Shown here piece by piece: positions 1 to 9,440 of a DNA stretch of 64,000 bases. The position numbers were made by a program, and so were the translations under genes. Source of the DNA: Caldilineaceae bacterium. Lineage in GTDB: Bacteria > Chloroflexota > Anaerolineae > Caldilineales > Caldilineaceae. The first letter of the stretch is position 1. The number at the start of each line of letters is the position of its first letter. The stretch lies in assembly GCA_011523365.1 (NCBI GenBank), contig WTGY01000146.1, positions 1 through 64,000 of the forward strand, written 5' to 3'. The notes beneath the pieces were generated by a model that saw only the letters and a program-made list of their open reading frames with translations, was not told where the DNA came from and made no database searches.

Positions 1-45
1 GGGCGGAGCCCCCGCACAAGGGAGGCCGCTTGCGGCCGACCGCCC
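1..45 (-). repeat. Dispersed hairpin repeat, copy A (cut by the window edge)
   Basis: Read on the minus strand this starts GGGCGGTCGGCCGCAAGCGG and continues into the start of a GC-rich second hairpin, the same order as the copy at 54259-54317. The first hairpin is GGCCGC-AA-GCGGCC type. The second hairpin is cut off by the window start. It lies in inverted orientation relative to the other three copies. A REP-like or MITE-like element is likely, but no transposase is seen. Confidence 0.75.
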
Positions 46-332
46 AAATGCGAGGAGAGAGGGGAGAGGAGTGAGGAGAGAGAAGACTTCGCTCGCCCCA
101 GTGTTGATCGCGGAATGGCTTTGGCTTGGTAGTTGCTGGAGGGCGAAGAATGCCCGTCACCAGGTTCAAATAAGGCCGGCGGAAAGGGGGCTGGGCACAG
201 GGAGGCAGAGAATCGCCGCCATGCCCAACCCCCCTTCAGCCGCCGGGGCGCCGGCCCGATTAGAATCCCGGACCGTCTCTGGAAGATGTGCTCTCCCAGA
301 CAAAATCTCAACTGCAGTCGTATCCCCCAACG
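46..332. other. Intergenic region without a recognised gene
   Basis: Purine-rich sequence (repeated GAGGAG/GAGAGG) follows repeat copy A, then about 250 bp with only short overlapping ORFs on both strands that show no family features. It lies downstream of the dioxygenase gene, so it should hold the end of the sugar operon transcript. I could not find a clear stem followed by a T-run. Confidence 0.4.
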
Positions 333-1241
333 CTAGTTCCAGGAATCTATACCCAGTAGCTTCCGGCCAAGTGGGGTCAGTGTAGCCGGAGTCTGATGCC
401 GGTGCTCCCAGTCGCGCAGGTCTCCAGGCCAGCGGTCCATGGGGCGACACTCCTGCCAGGAGCGAATACGCGCAGCCCGTTGTTCTTCGTCCCTGTCCGG
501 GGCCGGCCCCATTGTGATGTACTGGGCCAACCGCGGTCGCGTCGAGCGGTTGTGGCCGTTACCGTGCGCCAGCAGCTTGTGCCAGATGACAAAATCACCG
601 GCCTTACCCTCTACGACTTTAATGTCGAGGCCGTCCATGTCGGGAAAGCGCGGATTGCGGTCAGCCGGCTGCGTTCTTACCCATTCGTAGAACGTCCTGT
701 GAAAACCGGGTATACACTGAAAGCCGCCTTGGTCTGGGCCGGTATCTGTCAAATAGAGAACACCCTGCACGCCAATGTGTGTATCCGGGGCCGGGGCCCA
801 GGTTGCCGCGATATCATCGCCCTCCAGGAGCGGCAGTGCGCTCGTGTCGATGTCCCAGTGAATCATGCCCCGATGGCCCCATTCTGGCTTGTCCGGCCTG
901 TCGGGGGGCTTCATGTTGGCGCGATCCAGCGATACCCACAGCTTCTCCGTTCCCAGAATTTCGCCGAATGCCTGATGGATGCGGGGGTACTGGCGGTTGT
1001 CCCACAGCGTCTGATGCTGGTACATCTCCACCATCCCTGCTTGTGAGATCGGAGAACAGAGATCCTCACGCGTGTACGGTCTATACCGATACCAAGTTTC
1101 CGGGTCGGACTCATCCATTTCCAGGAAAGTCCAGATCTGCTCTATGAGTGCGTCCAGATTCTCCTGCGGCACGGCATCTGGGATCACGACATAGCCGTTC
1201 TCTTCCCAGAACGCCCAGTCTTTTTCGTCCAATACAGGCAT
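333..1241 (-). CDS. Phytanoyl-CoA dioxygenase (PhyH) family protein
   Basis: 302 residues, typical for bacterial PhyH-like Fe(II)/2-oxoglutarate oxygenases. The iron-binding facial triad is visible as H128-x-D130 (in IHWDID) and H226 (in LLAHGNGHN), and R237 lies at the place where 2-oxoglutarate is normally held. The N-terminal half contains the usual helical entry (FWEENGYVVIPDAV). These enzymes hydroxylate small organic substrates, and this family is often found with sugar or osmolyte catabolism genes. It is the last gene of the minus-strand operon that begins with the ABC transporter permease near 9.4 kb, 59 bp after the Gfo/Idh gene. The real substrate is not evident from sequence; oxidative removal of a side group from the imported compound is a guess. 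Confidence 0.85.
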   Translation of the reverse strand: MPVLDEKDWAFWEENGYVVIPDAVPQENLDALIEQIWTFLEMDESDPETWYRYRPYTREDLCSPISQAGMVEMYQHQTLWDNRQYPRIHQAFGEILGTEKLWVSLDRANMKPPDRPDKPEWGHRGMIHWDIDTSALPLLEGDDIAATWAPAPDTHIGVQGVLYLTDTGPDQGGFQCIPGFHRTFYEWVRTQPADRNPRFPDMDGLDIKVVEGKAGDFVIWHKLLAHGNGHNRSTRPRLAQYITMGPAPDRDEEQRAARIRSWQECRPMDRWPGDLRDWEHRHQTPATLTPLGRKLLGIDSWN

Positions 1242-1300
1242 CTTTCTCCTCCTGGTTCTTCACCTCTCCGTCGAGCAGAGGCCAATCCATCCCTCTCATT

Positions 1301-2440
1301 CTAAAGTCGAACCTCACTTCCAATTTCGGCGCTTCTCAACAGGCCCTCCATCATCTCTTGTACGGTCAAACCATGGCGCAGGGGCGCCTCGCAAGGGACG
1401 CCATCCAGAATGCAGGCGATGAAGTGATCGGCTATGGCGTTCCAAGCCTCGCTTCTTTCCTTGGTGAGGCCGTCAAACGTTATGTCCAGAGGTTGGCCCT
1501 CATCTTTCAGACTCCGGCCTGCTACAGGTTTGGCATCGAATCTCTTGGCTGTTTCCACTACTGCAGTCGGGACAGGGCCGTTTGTATACAGCGTTGGAGG
1601 CCGCACCTGTGCACCCGCCTCCTCTCCGAACAACTCGATCTGCAGGTCACCGGGCTGATGAGAGGCCCAAAAGCTCTCTACCTGAAGGGCTCCGCCATTC
1701 TCGAACCGAATGAATCCACCGGCATAGTCGTCCGCGGAAAACTGGCTGTAGTAGTTCTCCGGCGCTGCAGCGACTTCATCCGGCGCCTTGCGCCCGAAGA
1801 AACCCAGCCCGCGTGGACCGAACTTCGCGCCGGCGACACCGGTCACATTCAGCGGCCGCGGCATCCCCAGCATCCACCACGCCGCGTCCAACACGTGCAC
1901 GCCCATATCGCGGAATGCTCCGCCGCCTTTGCGAATAAAGCCGGTGTTCCACGCCGGAATGCCGTTACGGCGGATGCTGCGGGCGCGGGCGTAGTAAAGC
2001 TCGCCGAAAGTCCCCAATCGCGCCAGGGCGCCCATATACTGCACCTCAGCGGAAAAACGGGTGGAGAGTGACATCATGTTAACGACCCCGGCAGCCTCTG
2101 CCGCTTCCACCATCCGCTCCGCCGCCTCCACTGAATCAGCCAGCGGTTTCGTTATCAGGACGTGTTTTTCATGAGCCACCGCTTTCAGGCCCATCGGCAC
2201 ATGCAGTTGATTGGGTGTGCCGATAAAGATTGCATCGATCTCCCGGCTGCGGCATAGCTCGTCAAAGTCAGTGTACAGGCGAACCTCGTCCGGCTGCGGC
2301 AAGAGCGCCGCGAAGTCGGTCATGCTCTCTTCGACCAGATCACACAACGCCACTACCTCTGCGCGCGGGTTGCTTGCCAGAGCGAGCCCATTGGGCCTGC
2401 CAATACCCATGCCGACGACAGCAACGCGTACCTTTTTCAT
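1301..2440 (-). CDS. Gfo/Idh/MocA family NAD(P)-dependent oxidoreductase
   Basis: 379 residues. An N-terminal Rossmann fold starts with VRVAVVGMGIGRPNG, and the family signature follows near residue 98 (ITKPLADSVEAAERMVEAAEAAGV), with the conserved KP whose lysine contacts the substrate. The C-terminal half is the mixed alpha/beta substrate domain of the family. Members oxidise or reduce hydroxyl groups of sugars, inositols and sugar acids. It sits between the enolase-superfamily enzyme and the PhyH enzyme in the sugar operon, which suggests a step in catabolism of the transported compound. The exact substrate cannot be read from sequence. Confidence 0.88.
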   Translation of the reverse strand: MKKVRVAVVGMGIGRPNGLALASNPRAEVVALCDLVEESMTDFAALLPQPDEVRLYTDFDELCRSREIDAIFIGTPNQLHVPMGLKAVAHEKHVLITKPLADSVEAAERMVEAAEAAGVVNMMSLSTRFSAEVQYMGALARLGTFGELYYARARSIRRNGIPAWNTGFIRKGGGAFRDMGVHVLDAAWWMLGMPRPLNVTGVAGAKFGPRGLGFFGRKAPDEVAAAPENYYSQFSADDYAGGFIRFENGGALQVESFWASHQPGDLQIELFGEEAGAQVRPPTLYTNGPVPTAVVETAKRFDAKPVAGRSLKDEGQPLDITFDGLTKERSEAWNAIADHFIACILDGVPCEAPLRHGLTVQEMMEGLLRSAEIGSEVRL

Positions 2441-2491
2441 GTAGTATCCTGTTGTCCCTGCCTATGCATGTCCATCGCCGCCGTTCGGCGA

Positions 2492-3637
2492 TTACCTTTC
2501 GACCGTCAAAGCGTAGTGCCCTTCAATGTAAGGGTAACGCTCGGCAACCCCTTCTGCCAACTCGATTCCCAGGCCGGGGTTGTCTGGCAGATGCAGATGA
2601 CCGCCGTTCATTGCCGGCGGCTCTGCGGCGATATCCCATTGCAGCGGTCCTTGAATCTGGCAAACCTCCAGAATTTCCAGGTTGGGTAAGGCGGCAACCG
2701 CGTGCGCGTGCACCATCGCCATCAGTCCATTATGCCAGGAGTGGGGATAAAGTTTTAGGCCGTGATGCGCGGCCAGTTCCGCGATGCGTACCAGTTCAGT
2801 CAGGCCGCAGACACCCGCGTCAGGTTGCACGATATCATAGGCCCGCTTCTCAATATAAGGGCGAAATTGCTCCAGCGTCGTGAAGCTCTCGCCGCCGGTT
2901 ACAGGCATATCCACCGCCGCCGCAAGCGTGGCATACCCGTCGATATCGCTCCAGGGGATCGGCTCCTCCAGCCAGGCGAACTCCAATCGGTCCAACTCCC
3001 TGGCAATGGGCAGGGCTTCCTCCAGCGTCAACCGGCAGTTTCCGTCCAGTGCCAGGTTCATCCCTCCCGCCACTGCCTGGTGCAGTTCCCGCACCAGGCC
3101 GAGAAAGCGGTCGACAGTCACGCCGTCCCACTCCCAGTCCGTGCCGATGCGGAACTTCATCACCGGGAAGCCCTGTTCTACATATCCCAGTGCCTCTTCG
3201 ATCAGCTGTTCGGGCCGGTCCCGCCAGTCATAGCGGCATCCGCTCGAGGCATACATGGGTACCGACGAGGCCGGGCTGTCACCCAGCAGCTCGCTGACCC
3301 GTTTGCCCGCGGCTTTCCCGCGCAGGTCCCACAGCGCGCAGTCGATGCCGGCCACGGCGGCGTCATGGGCGCGGTCCCTGCCATTCGGATGCGGCGGCGT
3401 GGCCCTGTCTGTCGCATCCTTGCCGATGAGCGTCGGCGCCAGCCAGTCCACCCATTCAGCGATGCGCGGCGGTACGCCGTAGGCGCTCGCCTCTCCGATG
3501 CCAACCAGTCCTTCATCGGTCTGGACTCGCACAATCGCGCAATCGGCTTTTACCGTTCGGTAGCTGGCAGTGATCCACTGCCGTTCCGGTTCGTGCATGC
3601 GCGAAAGGCATACTGTGTCGAGAGAGATAGTTTTCAT
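2492..3637 (-). CDS. Mandelate racemase/muconate lactonizing enzyme family protein (sugar-acid dehydratase-like)
   Basis: 381 residues with the enolase-superfamily plan: an N-terminal capping domain and a C-terminal barrel. Recognisable active-site elements are K161-x-R163 (MKFRIG), metal ligands D198 (LALDGN), E224 (WLEEPI) and E250 (GGES), D273 (QPDAG) and H299 (YPHSWHNG). The general base pattern places it nearer to the mandelate racemase/sugar-acid dehydratase groups than to muconate cycloisomerases. These enzymes abstract a proton next to a carboxylate, often dehydrating aldonic or uronic acids. It is 11 bp downstream of the unknown helical protein gene and 51 bp before the Gfo/Idh gene, so it is co-transcribed. 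The specific acid is unknown. Confidence 0.87.
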   Translation of the reverse strand: MKTISLDTVCLSRMHEPERQWITASYRTVKADCAIVRVQTDEGLVGIGEASAYGVPPRIAEWVDWLAPTLIGKDATDRATPPHPNGRDRAHDAAVAGIDCALWDLRGKAAGKRVSELLGDSPASSVPMYASSGCRYDWRDRPEQLIEEALGYVEQGFPVMKFRIGTDWEWDGVTVDRFLGLVRELHQAVAGGMNLALDGNCRLTLEEALPIARELDRLEFAWLEEPIPWSDIDGYATLAAAVDMPVTGGESFTTLEQFRPYIEKRAYDIVQPDAGVCGLTELVRIAELAAHHGLKLYPHSWHNGLMAMVHAHAVAALPNLEILEVCQIQGPLQWDIAAEPPAMNGGHLHLPDNPGLGIELAEGVAERYPYIEGHYALTVER

Positions 3638-3648
3638 TCAGATCCCTT

Positions 3649-5610
3649 TCACCAGGGCTGCCTGTACGAAGGCTCGCTGACGTATCGAGCCGTCGCTATA
3701 TCCAGTTCAATCCGCGTCGCCGGCGGGAGCTCGACCTGCAGGTAGACGTCGTCGACGTCCTCCTCTACGGTCGATTGCTCGACTTCAGGCGACTGGTATG
3801 CTGGCGGTTGGCCCGGGAAACTGCTTGTCCTCTTCGGATAGCGGACTACCTCGAAACGGTGTTCGCCGAAGCCGCCCGCCTGCAATATCACCATACGCGA
3901 CTCGTACGGGTTGAGGTTGACCAGTTCCACCACCGTGCGCTCCGCCTCCAGCCTCGTTACGAGCGCGGCCGTGTCAGGAGGCAGGCCCGGCCGCTTGCGG
4001 ACCGCGTCGTAGTACCGCAGCCGGCAGTGGAGTAGCCCGCCGTTATAGATGATCTGGGGCGCGCCCAGCGTTAGCTGAACCAGCGCCTCTGTGATCACGG
4101 GGTTGAGTTGTTGCCAGTGGTGGATGTGCACCAGCGTCAGGTCCTCCACGTCTTCTCGAATCAACGCCAGTCGACGGCAGACCTGTCCGTAGGTTGAGGC
4201 CAGCATCTGCTCAGGAAAGTCGGGATTGTCTCCGGCAAGGAACCGCAGCCAGGGCTGTTCGTGGCCGTTGTCCTCCTTGTTGCGGAACCCCTGAACGCGG
4301 CGCCAGTCGTACTTCTCCACCCGTCGCAGCGCCTCGATCCGCTCCCAGTCAGCGTTATCCATCGTCATGTTCCACACAGCCGTTGGGTAGACCGGCGACA
4401 TCGGCTGATAGTCGAACCAGCCCTCATCGTTGTGCCGGTATGGGACGACAAAGATCCCGTCCTCTTCGTCGTCCAACTGGTCCACCCAATGGCTTCGCAG
4501 GCTCATCTCCTTAGCGCTGGGACTGCGCATCTCGCCCAAATCCCAGATAGCGTCGTACTGATCGTTGGCCAGTTGCAGGTATCCCTTGTCACCGGTGAGC
4601 AGAAAAGCGTTGCCGCCGCTGACGGTCGCGGCCATGCCAATATTGTAATAACCGTGCGGCCAGCTCCAGCCGTAAAGTCCGCCGTACCAGCGTCCATCCA
4701 TGTACTCGCCGACCTCTCCGGACAGCCCCACGTTGTCCGGCAGCAGCCCGTCCGGTTTCGGCCGGTCAAACCGTCCGGACTGCTCTGCGGCGGGAGAGCT
4801 GCTCGCGGCCCTGTCTCGCCAGGCGTCAAAATACTCGACGATCCAACGCCGGTACTTTTCTTCGCCGGTGAGCAGGAAGGCATTCGCAATCAGACTCGTG
4901 ACCATCAGATTCCCGGCAACGTCCCCCTTGCCCATACGCTCCTGCATCGCCTCTCCCATGCGATGCGACAGTGCCGGGTCCTTCAGATCGTCGTATTCGC
5001 CAACGCCTTCAATGTCGGTGTAAGGGAGGCCATAGGTGCGCATGGACGCGCTCCAACCGTAGCTCGGCTCCGGGCTGTCCGTGAAGCCCCAGCGCGGCCC
5101 GCCGCTGCCGTTGTGCGGCGCCCTGATCAGCTTGCGCTCAGGATCGTAGTTGGGCGCATCGGGGTTCTCGTTCAGATACAGGCCGGCAAACCGCACTGCG
5201 CGCTCGCGATTGCGCTCATTTGTCGGGTCGGCCAGACAGAGAAAGTAGAAATAGATGTAGCTCTCGCTCTGGTGGAACTGATCGTAGCCACGTTCATACT
5301 CGTCCAGCACCGGCCCGAGTTCCTCCAGCTGTCTCGTGATGGCGTCCCACTGGCGCTGCCCCTGCGTGAGCAGGTGATCGCCGCCCCCGAGCAGATAGTA
5401 GAGGGGCCAGTTGTAGGAGCTCTCATAGAAATCATCGGCGCCGTCGCGTGAGTCGCTCCACTTGTCGGCCCAGATTAACGTCCCGTCGGGCCTTGTGTAC
5501 TTCTCCAAAAAGGGTTCTACGGATCGGTCCATCAGATCAAAAAGCGCCCGCTCCATCACGGCCCAGGCGGGCGGTGCATCAAGAGGGACGCTGGCAGTGA
5601 GTGTAAGCAC
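3649..5610 (-). CDS. Uncharacterised protein, probably an alpha-helical toroid-type carbohydrate-active protein
   Basis: About 653 residues when started at the GTG at 5610, which follows a good AGAGAGG ribosome site; the frame stays open further upstream, but that part looks non-coding. I do not recognise the family with certainty. The sequence is rich in Trp, Tyr and Asp, with repeated helical blocks such as NAFLLTGEEKYRRWIVEYFDAW and a similar one near the middle (NAFLLTGDKGYLQLANDQYDAIW). This repetition is typical of (alpha/alpha) toroids found in polysaccharide lyases and unsaturated glycuronidases. The last 120 residues look beta-rich. No signal peptide is seen, so it is probably cytoplasmic. 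It lies between the solute-binding protein and a sugar-acid dehydratase, so processing of the imported oligosaccharide is the most reasonable guess. Confidence 0.7.
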   Translation of the reverse strand: MLTLTASVPLDAPPAWAVMERALFDLMDRSVEPFLEKYTRPDGTLIWADKWSDSRDGADDFYESSYNWPLYYLLGGGDHLLTQGQRQWDAITRQLEELGPVLDEYERGYDQFHQSESYIYFYFLCLADPTNERNRERAVRFAGLYLNENPDAPNYDPERKLIRAPHNGSGGPRWGFTDSPEPSYGWSASMRTYGLPYTDIEGVGEYDDLKDPALSHRMGEAMQERMGKGDVAGNLMVTSLIANAFLLTGEEKYRRWIVEYFDAWRDRAASSSPAAEQSGRFDRPKPDGLLPDNVGLSGEVGEYMDGRWYGGLYGWSWPHGYYNIGMAATVSGGNAFLLTGDKGYLQLANDQYDAIWDLGEMRSPSAKEMSLRSHWVDQLDDEEDGIFVVPYRHNDEGWFDYQPMSPVYPTAVWNMTMDNADWERIEALRRVEKYDWRRVQGFRNKEDNGHEQPWLRFLAGDNPDFPEQMLASTYGQVCRRLALIREDVEDLTLVHIHHWQQLNPVITEALVQLTLGAPQIIYNGGLLHCRLRYYDAVRKRPGLPPDTAALVTRLEAERTVVELVNLNPYESRMVILQAGGFGEHRFEVVRYPKRTSSFPGQPPAYQSPEVEQSTVEEDVDDVYLQVELPPATRIELDIATARYVSEPSYRQPW

Positions 5611-5781
5611 GAGGCTCACCTCTCTTTTGTGTGGAATTGTGTGTATTCGGTTGCCGCCGGCAGGAACTGAACTGTCTACGGATAGGCGTTTGCCGCTGCG
5701 CCAAGGCCTTGCGGGAGGCCGGCGCAGCGGCACAACGCTTTCTGCGCATCTGCAATACCTTCAGCTGTGTTGCGCTTGCCT

Positions 5782-7317
5782 TTACCGTGGGTTCCTGGCC
5801 CGCCACTCCTGCAGCTGGCGATTCACTTCATTGATGATGGTCTGCGCGCCAGCCTCATTCAGCTTCTCGATGGCCTCGGGCGCGCCATCCTCATATGCGA
5901 CCCAACCGTACTGGATCGGTAAGACAAACTCGTTGTAAACGGCCGAAGTCTGGGCAATCTCCGTCTTGATCGGTTCGCGGTCCACCACGAAGCCCAACGC
6001 TTCCGACGGGAAGGCCGTGTCGTTCATCTCCTTGGTCGCTTCCCACGCCCCGACCTGCTTGGCGTCACGATAGTAAGCATTGAACTGATTGCCGAACATC
6101 CAGTCTGTGTTCGGATTGTATGTGCTGGTGTTGCCGTCCACACCATCGGGGAAGCGCATCACCTGGTTGGCCTCATCTTCCCAGACCCAATGCACGCCCT
6201 CAATGCCGCGCGAAAGCAGGTTATAAATATAGGCATTGGTGTTGAACTCCTCCAAAACCTCCATTGCCTTGCCCGGATTCTTGGAGGTGGAGCAAATGGC
6301 ATTCATCGTTGCCGTAGCACCGGCAGTGTCCAGAATCAGTGGGACAGTCAAGCTCTTGCTCAGGAACTCGAAGCCGTAGGCGTTCTGCGCTTCAACGTCG
6401 TTCCCCGGCTTCTCTACATGGTAGCCCATAGCATACTGACCGGCGCGGAAAGCGGATCGGGCCTCGTCATTGGGCAGAGGCTCCAGCGGCATGTAACCTT
6501 CATCCACCCAGCGCTTGGTCGATTCGGCCGCCATCTGAAATTCGACCGTTTCCACCATATTGACGGCGGTCAGCGTCTCGTCGTCAGCCTTCATTCCCAG
6601 AAAGCCAATGCCATCATCCAAGGGATCGAAGCCGTAGTACTGGGAGAGAAAGAGTCCCCGTCCCGGCGCCGCAACGAACACGGGCGTGATGCCCTCGCCG
6701 TCACGTACGTCGGCCAGCCAGGGTTCCATATCTTCCCACTTCGTTACGGAATCGAGATCGAGGCCGTACTTCTCGGCCAGATCCTTGCGCGGATGGACGC
6801 CCCAGGGCTTGGGAAAGATCTGCTGATTGATGACGCCATAGATGACGCCATTGACGCGCGCAGCGTCCCAGGTCGTCGGCGGCATGCTGCCCCACAGACC
6901 CGGCGCATGATTGAGCAGAAGATCGTCCAGCGGTGCCAGGACGCCGTTGGCGACATTGTTGGCGTAGCTGTTGATCCAAGGCGCCGTGAATATGATATCG
7001 CACTCTTCTCCGGCAGACAGGCGCAACTGCATCTTGTCGTTAAACGCGCCGAAGTCGATTGGTTCCAGGGTCAGGTGTACGCCGATTTTTTCGTGGAGGA
7101 TTTCATTCATCGCATCCTCCACCATCTGCAGGTCCGCCGGAATGCCGCGGCTGCCGTAAGAGTAGGTGATATTAACGAGTCCTTCGGCTGGCGCAGGCGC
7201 GGCCTGTTGGCCTTCATCTGCCGATGTAGCCGCCGGCGCGGGCGCCGGGCAAGCCGTCAGGACCAGTGAGGCAACCAGCAAAACGCTGAGCACGGCCAAA
7301 ATACGGTGTCGAGTCAT
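5782..7317 (-). CDS. Extracellular solute-binding lipoprotein of a carbohydrate ABC transporter
   Basis: 511 residues. A lipoprotein signal peptide ends in LVLTAC with the lipidated cysteine at residue 23, followed by an Ala/Pro-rich linker. The mature part resembles the large solute-binding proteins that partner with LplB/YtcP-type permeases, which bind oligosaccharides such as aldouronates. Examples of the family look are EAMNEILHEKIGVHLTLEPIDF and NSYANNVANGVLAPLDDLL. The gene follows the two permeases by 152 bp and precedes the unknown helical protein. Together they form an import system for a plant- or algal-type saccharide. The ligand is not predictable from sequence. Confidence 0.9.
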   Translation of the reverse strand: MTRHRILAVLSVLLVASLVLTACPAPAPAATSADEGQQAAPAPAEGLVNITYSYGSRGIPADLQMVEDAMNEILHEKIGVHLTLEPIDFGAFNDKMQLRLSAGEECDIIFTAPWINSYANNVANGVLAPLDDLLLNHAPGLWGSMPPTTWDAARVNGVIYGVINQQIFPKPWGVHPRKDLAEKYGLDLDSVTKWEDMEPWLADVRDGEGITPVFVAAPGRGLFLSQYYGFDPLDDGIGFLGMKADDETLTAVNMVETVEFQMAAESTKRWVDEGYMPLEPLPNDEARSAFRAGQYAMGYHVEKPGNDVEAQNAYGFEFLSKSLTVPLILDTAGATATMNAICSTSKNPGKAMEVLEEFNTNAYIYNLLSRGIEGVHWVWEDEANQVMRFPDGVDGNTSTYNPNTDWMFGNQFNAYYRDAKQVGAWEATKEMNDTAFPSEALGFVVDREPIKTEIAQTSAVYNEFVLPIQYGWVAYEDGAPEAIEKLNEAGAQTIINEVNRQLQEWRARNPR

Positions 7318-7469
7318 CTGTGTCTTCTCCTCTTGGGTGAACAGAACGTTGAAATCCCTATACCAGAAAGTGGGTAATGCTGGACGATGAGAGTTTCATT
7401 CCGTTGTCGTATGTCTCCAAAGTCAAATCCTCCGCATTCACAGTGGAAGCGTGGACTCTTCGAACGGTA

Positions 7470-8378
7470 CTATCCTTTCAGTCCACCGATAGTTATCCCG
7501 CGGACGAAGTATTTCTGCAGCAGTAAGAACGTAAATAGCGCCGGTCCGAAAGCCAAGACGGCCATCGCCATGCGCGCCGAGAGAGTTGGAATCGGCATGC
7601 CCGTCGTCTGTGGATTGGCCGCCATGATATTGATGTTGGCCATCAGAACGTAGAGCAGATACTGGAGCGGATACATCGAGCTGTCGTCGATAAACAGCAG
7701 CGCCAGAAACCAGTCGTTCCAGTAGCGCAGCACAAAAAAGAGTCCTATCGTCGCCAGCACCGGCTTGGAGAGCGGTACCACAATTTGGAAGAATATCCGC
7801 CACTCGCCGGCGCCGTCTATCCTGGCCGCGTCCAGCAATTCCGTCGGCAGCTGGGCAAATGAGGTCCTTATAATCAGTACATACCAGGCCGTCACCATAT
7901 ATGGCAGTATCAGAACAAAAATATTGTCCTTCAAGCCCAGGTAACGGGTAACCAAGATGTAGAAGGGAACCATGCCGCCGTTGAAGAGCAAAGTGAAAAA
8001 CACGTAGAACGACAGCGGCCCGCGCAGCCGGAAATCTTTTCTCGCCAGCGGCCACGCCAGCAGTGAGCAGACCAGCAGCCCGGCTACAGTCCCGAACGTC
8101 GTTACGAAGGCCGTCACCCCGTACGCCCGCAATATCTGTCCCGGTTCCTGCAGAATGTATTCGTACGCAAAGGTCGTAAAGCCGACCGGCAGTAGTTGGT
8201 AGCCCTCCTTTGCTAGTCGCAGTTCGTCAGAAAGAGATATGCTAACGACAAGTATGAGCGGAATCAGACAGGTCAAGCCGACCAGGGTCAGCACTGTGTG
8301 GACTGCGAACCGGCCCAAATACGCTTGTACACGGTAGCGGTTGAGCGGTGTTGACTGGCGGGTGGTCGTTACGGACAT
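7470..8378 (-). CDS. Carbohydrate ABC transporter permease (YtcP/LplC-like)
   Basis: 302 residues with six predicted membrane spans. The coupling-helix EAA-type motif is visible as ELLDAARIDGAGEWRIFFQIVVPLSKP around residues 183-209. The C-terminus KYFVRGITIGGLKG is typical of the YtcP/LplC group. It forms the inner-membrane channel with the permease encoded immediately upstream (10-bp gap). No ATPase gene is present in this operon. In this transporter group the ATPase is frequently supplied from elsewhere (MsmK-type sharing), so that is the likely arrangement here. Confidence 0.9.
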   Translation of the reverse strand: MSVTTTRQSTPLNRYRVQAYLGRFAVHTVLTLVGLTCLIPLILVVSISLSDELRLAKEGYQLLPVGFTTFAYEYILQEPGQILRAYGVTAFVTTFGTVAGLLVCSLLAWPLARKDFRLRGPLSFYVFFTLLFNGGMVPFYILVTRYLGLKDNIFVLILPYMVTAWYVLIIRTSFAQLPTELLDAARIDGAGEWRIFFQIVVPLSKPVLATIGLFFVLRYWNDWFLALLFIDDSSMYPLQYLLYVLMANINIMAANPQTTGMPIPTLSARMAMAVLAFGPALFTFLLLQKYFVRGITIGGLKG

Positions 8379-8387
8379 GGAGGCGGC

Positions 8388-9401
8388 CTAATACAGTGCG
8401 TAGTCTTCGTTGACTCGTCGTACCACCCAGTTGGCTCCCACGACCAGCAGGAATCCGACAAACGACTGGTAAAAGCCGGCTGCCGCGGCCATGCTGATCT
8501 CACCCAGCTCTACCAGTGAACGGTATACAAATGTGTCGATAACGTCGGTCGTGGAATAGAGCAGCGGATTATCTCGGGGCAGAAAGAAGAACAGACCGAA
8601 GTCGGCATGAAAAATGCGGCCAATTGCCAGCAGCGTGAGAATGATGATCATCGGGTACAGCATCGGCAAAGTGATGAAACGGATCTGTTGCATCTTGCCC
8701 GCGCCGTCGATTTTGGCCGCTTCAAACAACTCCGGGGAAATGCCTAGAATCCCAGCAAGGTAGATGATACTGCTGAAACCGATGCCATTCCACAAATTGG
8801 CGAGCACCAGGATAACCGGCCAGTATTCAGGCGACCGGTACCAGGCAATTCGATCCAGTTTCAGTGCATCTACCCACTGGTTGATCAGCCCGGTCTGGCC
8901 ATTGAGGAATGCAAAGACGAAGTAGCTGACAATCACCCAGGAGATGAAGTAAGGGAAAAACAGCATCGTCTGATAGTACTTGCTCATGCGGCTGCGATAG
9001 GCCTCGTTCATCAGTATCGCAACCGTCAGCGCACAAACGGTAGTTGTGCTGATGAACAGGAGATTCATCAGCAGTGTATTGCGTGTGATGCGGAAGGCTG
9101 CATCCGTCCCGAATAGAAATTCAAAATTCCGGAATCCGACCCATTCACTTCCCAGAATTCCCAGATTGAAGCGGTAGTCCTTGAAGGCAATGACAATGCC
9201 CAGCATGGGCAGGTAGGCGAAGATGAAGAGCAGGACGATTCCGGGCAGCGACATCGAGAGCAACGAGAGATTCGTCTTGAACTCCCGCTGGTTGCCAAAG
9301 AGTCGGTGCAAGAAAGGCTCACTCAGTGACGCAGGTTGTTCAGAACCGTGCGGGTCTGGCGACGGCGAGGCCTGCCTGTCCAACTGCTTCTCGTTGATCA
9401 C
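8388..9401 (-). CDS. ABC transporter permease (LplB/YteP-like)
   Basis: About 337 residues from the GTG at 9401. I prefer this start because it follows an AGGAA ribosome site and lies downstream of the promoter at 9472-9499; the longer open frame to 9527 would start upstream of that promoter. A hydrophilic N-terminal tail precedes six membrane spans. The coupling motif is visible as ELFEAAKIDGAGKMQQIRFITLPML, and the N-terminal helix LSLLSMSLPGIVLLFIFAYLPMLG is characteristic of LplB. It is the first gene of the sugar operon and pairs with the next permease. Confidence 0.88.
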   Translation of the reverse strand: MINEKQLDRQASPSPDPHGSEQPASLSEPFLHRLFGNQREFKTNLSLLSMSLPGIVLLFIFAYLPMLGIVIAFKDYRFNLGILGSEWVGFRNFEFLFGTDAAFRITRNTLLMNLLFISTTTVCALTVAILMNEAYRSRMSKYYQTMLFFPYFISWVIVSYFVFAFLNGQTGLINQWVDALKLDRIAWYRSPEYWPVILVLANLWNGIGFSSIIYLAGILGISPELFEAAKIDGAGKMQQIRFITLPMLYPMIIILTLLAIGRIFHADFGLFFFLPRDNPLLYSTTDVIDTFVYRSLVELGEISMAAAAGFYQSFVGFLLVVGANWVVRRVNEDYALY

Positions 9402-9440
9402 TTGAGGATTTCCTGGTGACACAGGGGAACACAGTCTGTC

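Noticed and set aside
1148-2071. Long plus-strand ORF opposite the Gfo/Idh gene (similar long antisense ORFs at 4261-5451, 6190-7269, 31817-32569)
   Set aside because: They mirror codon bias of strongly supported genes on the other strand and show no family motifs.
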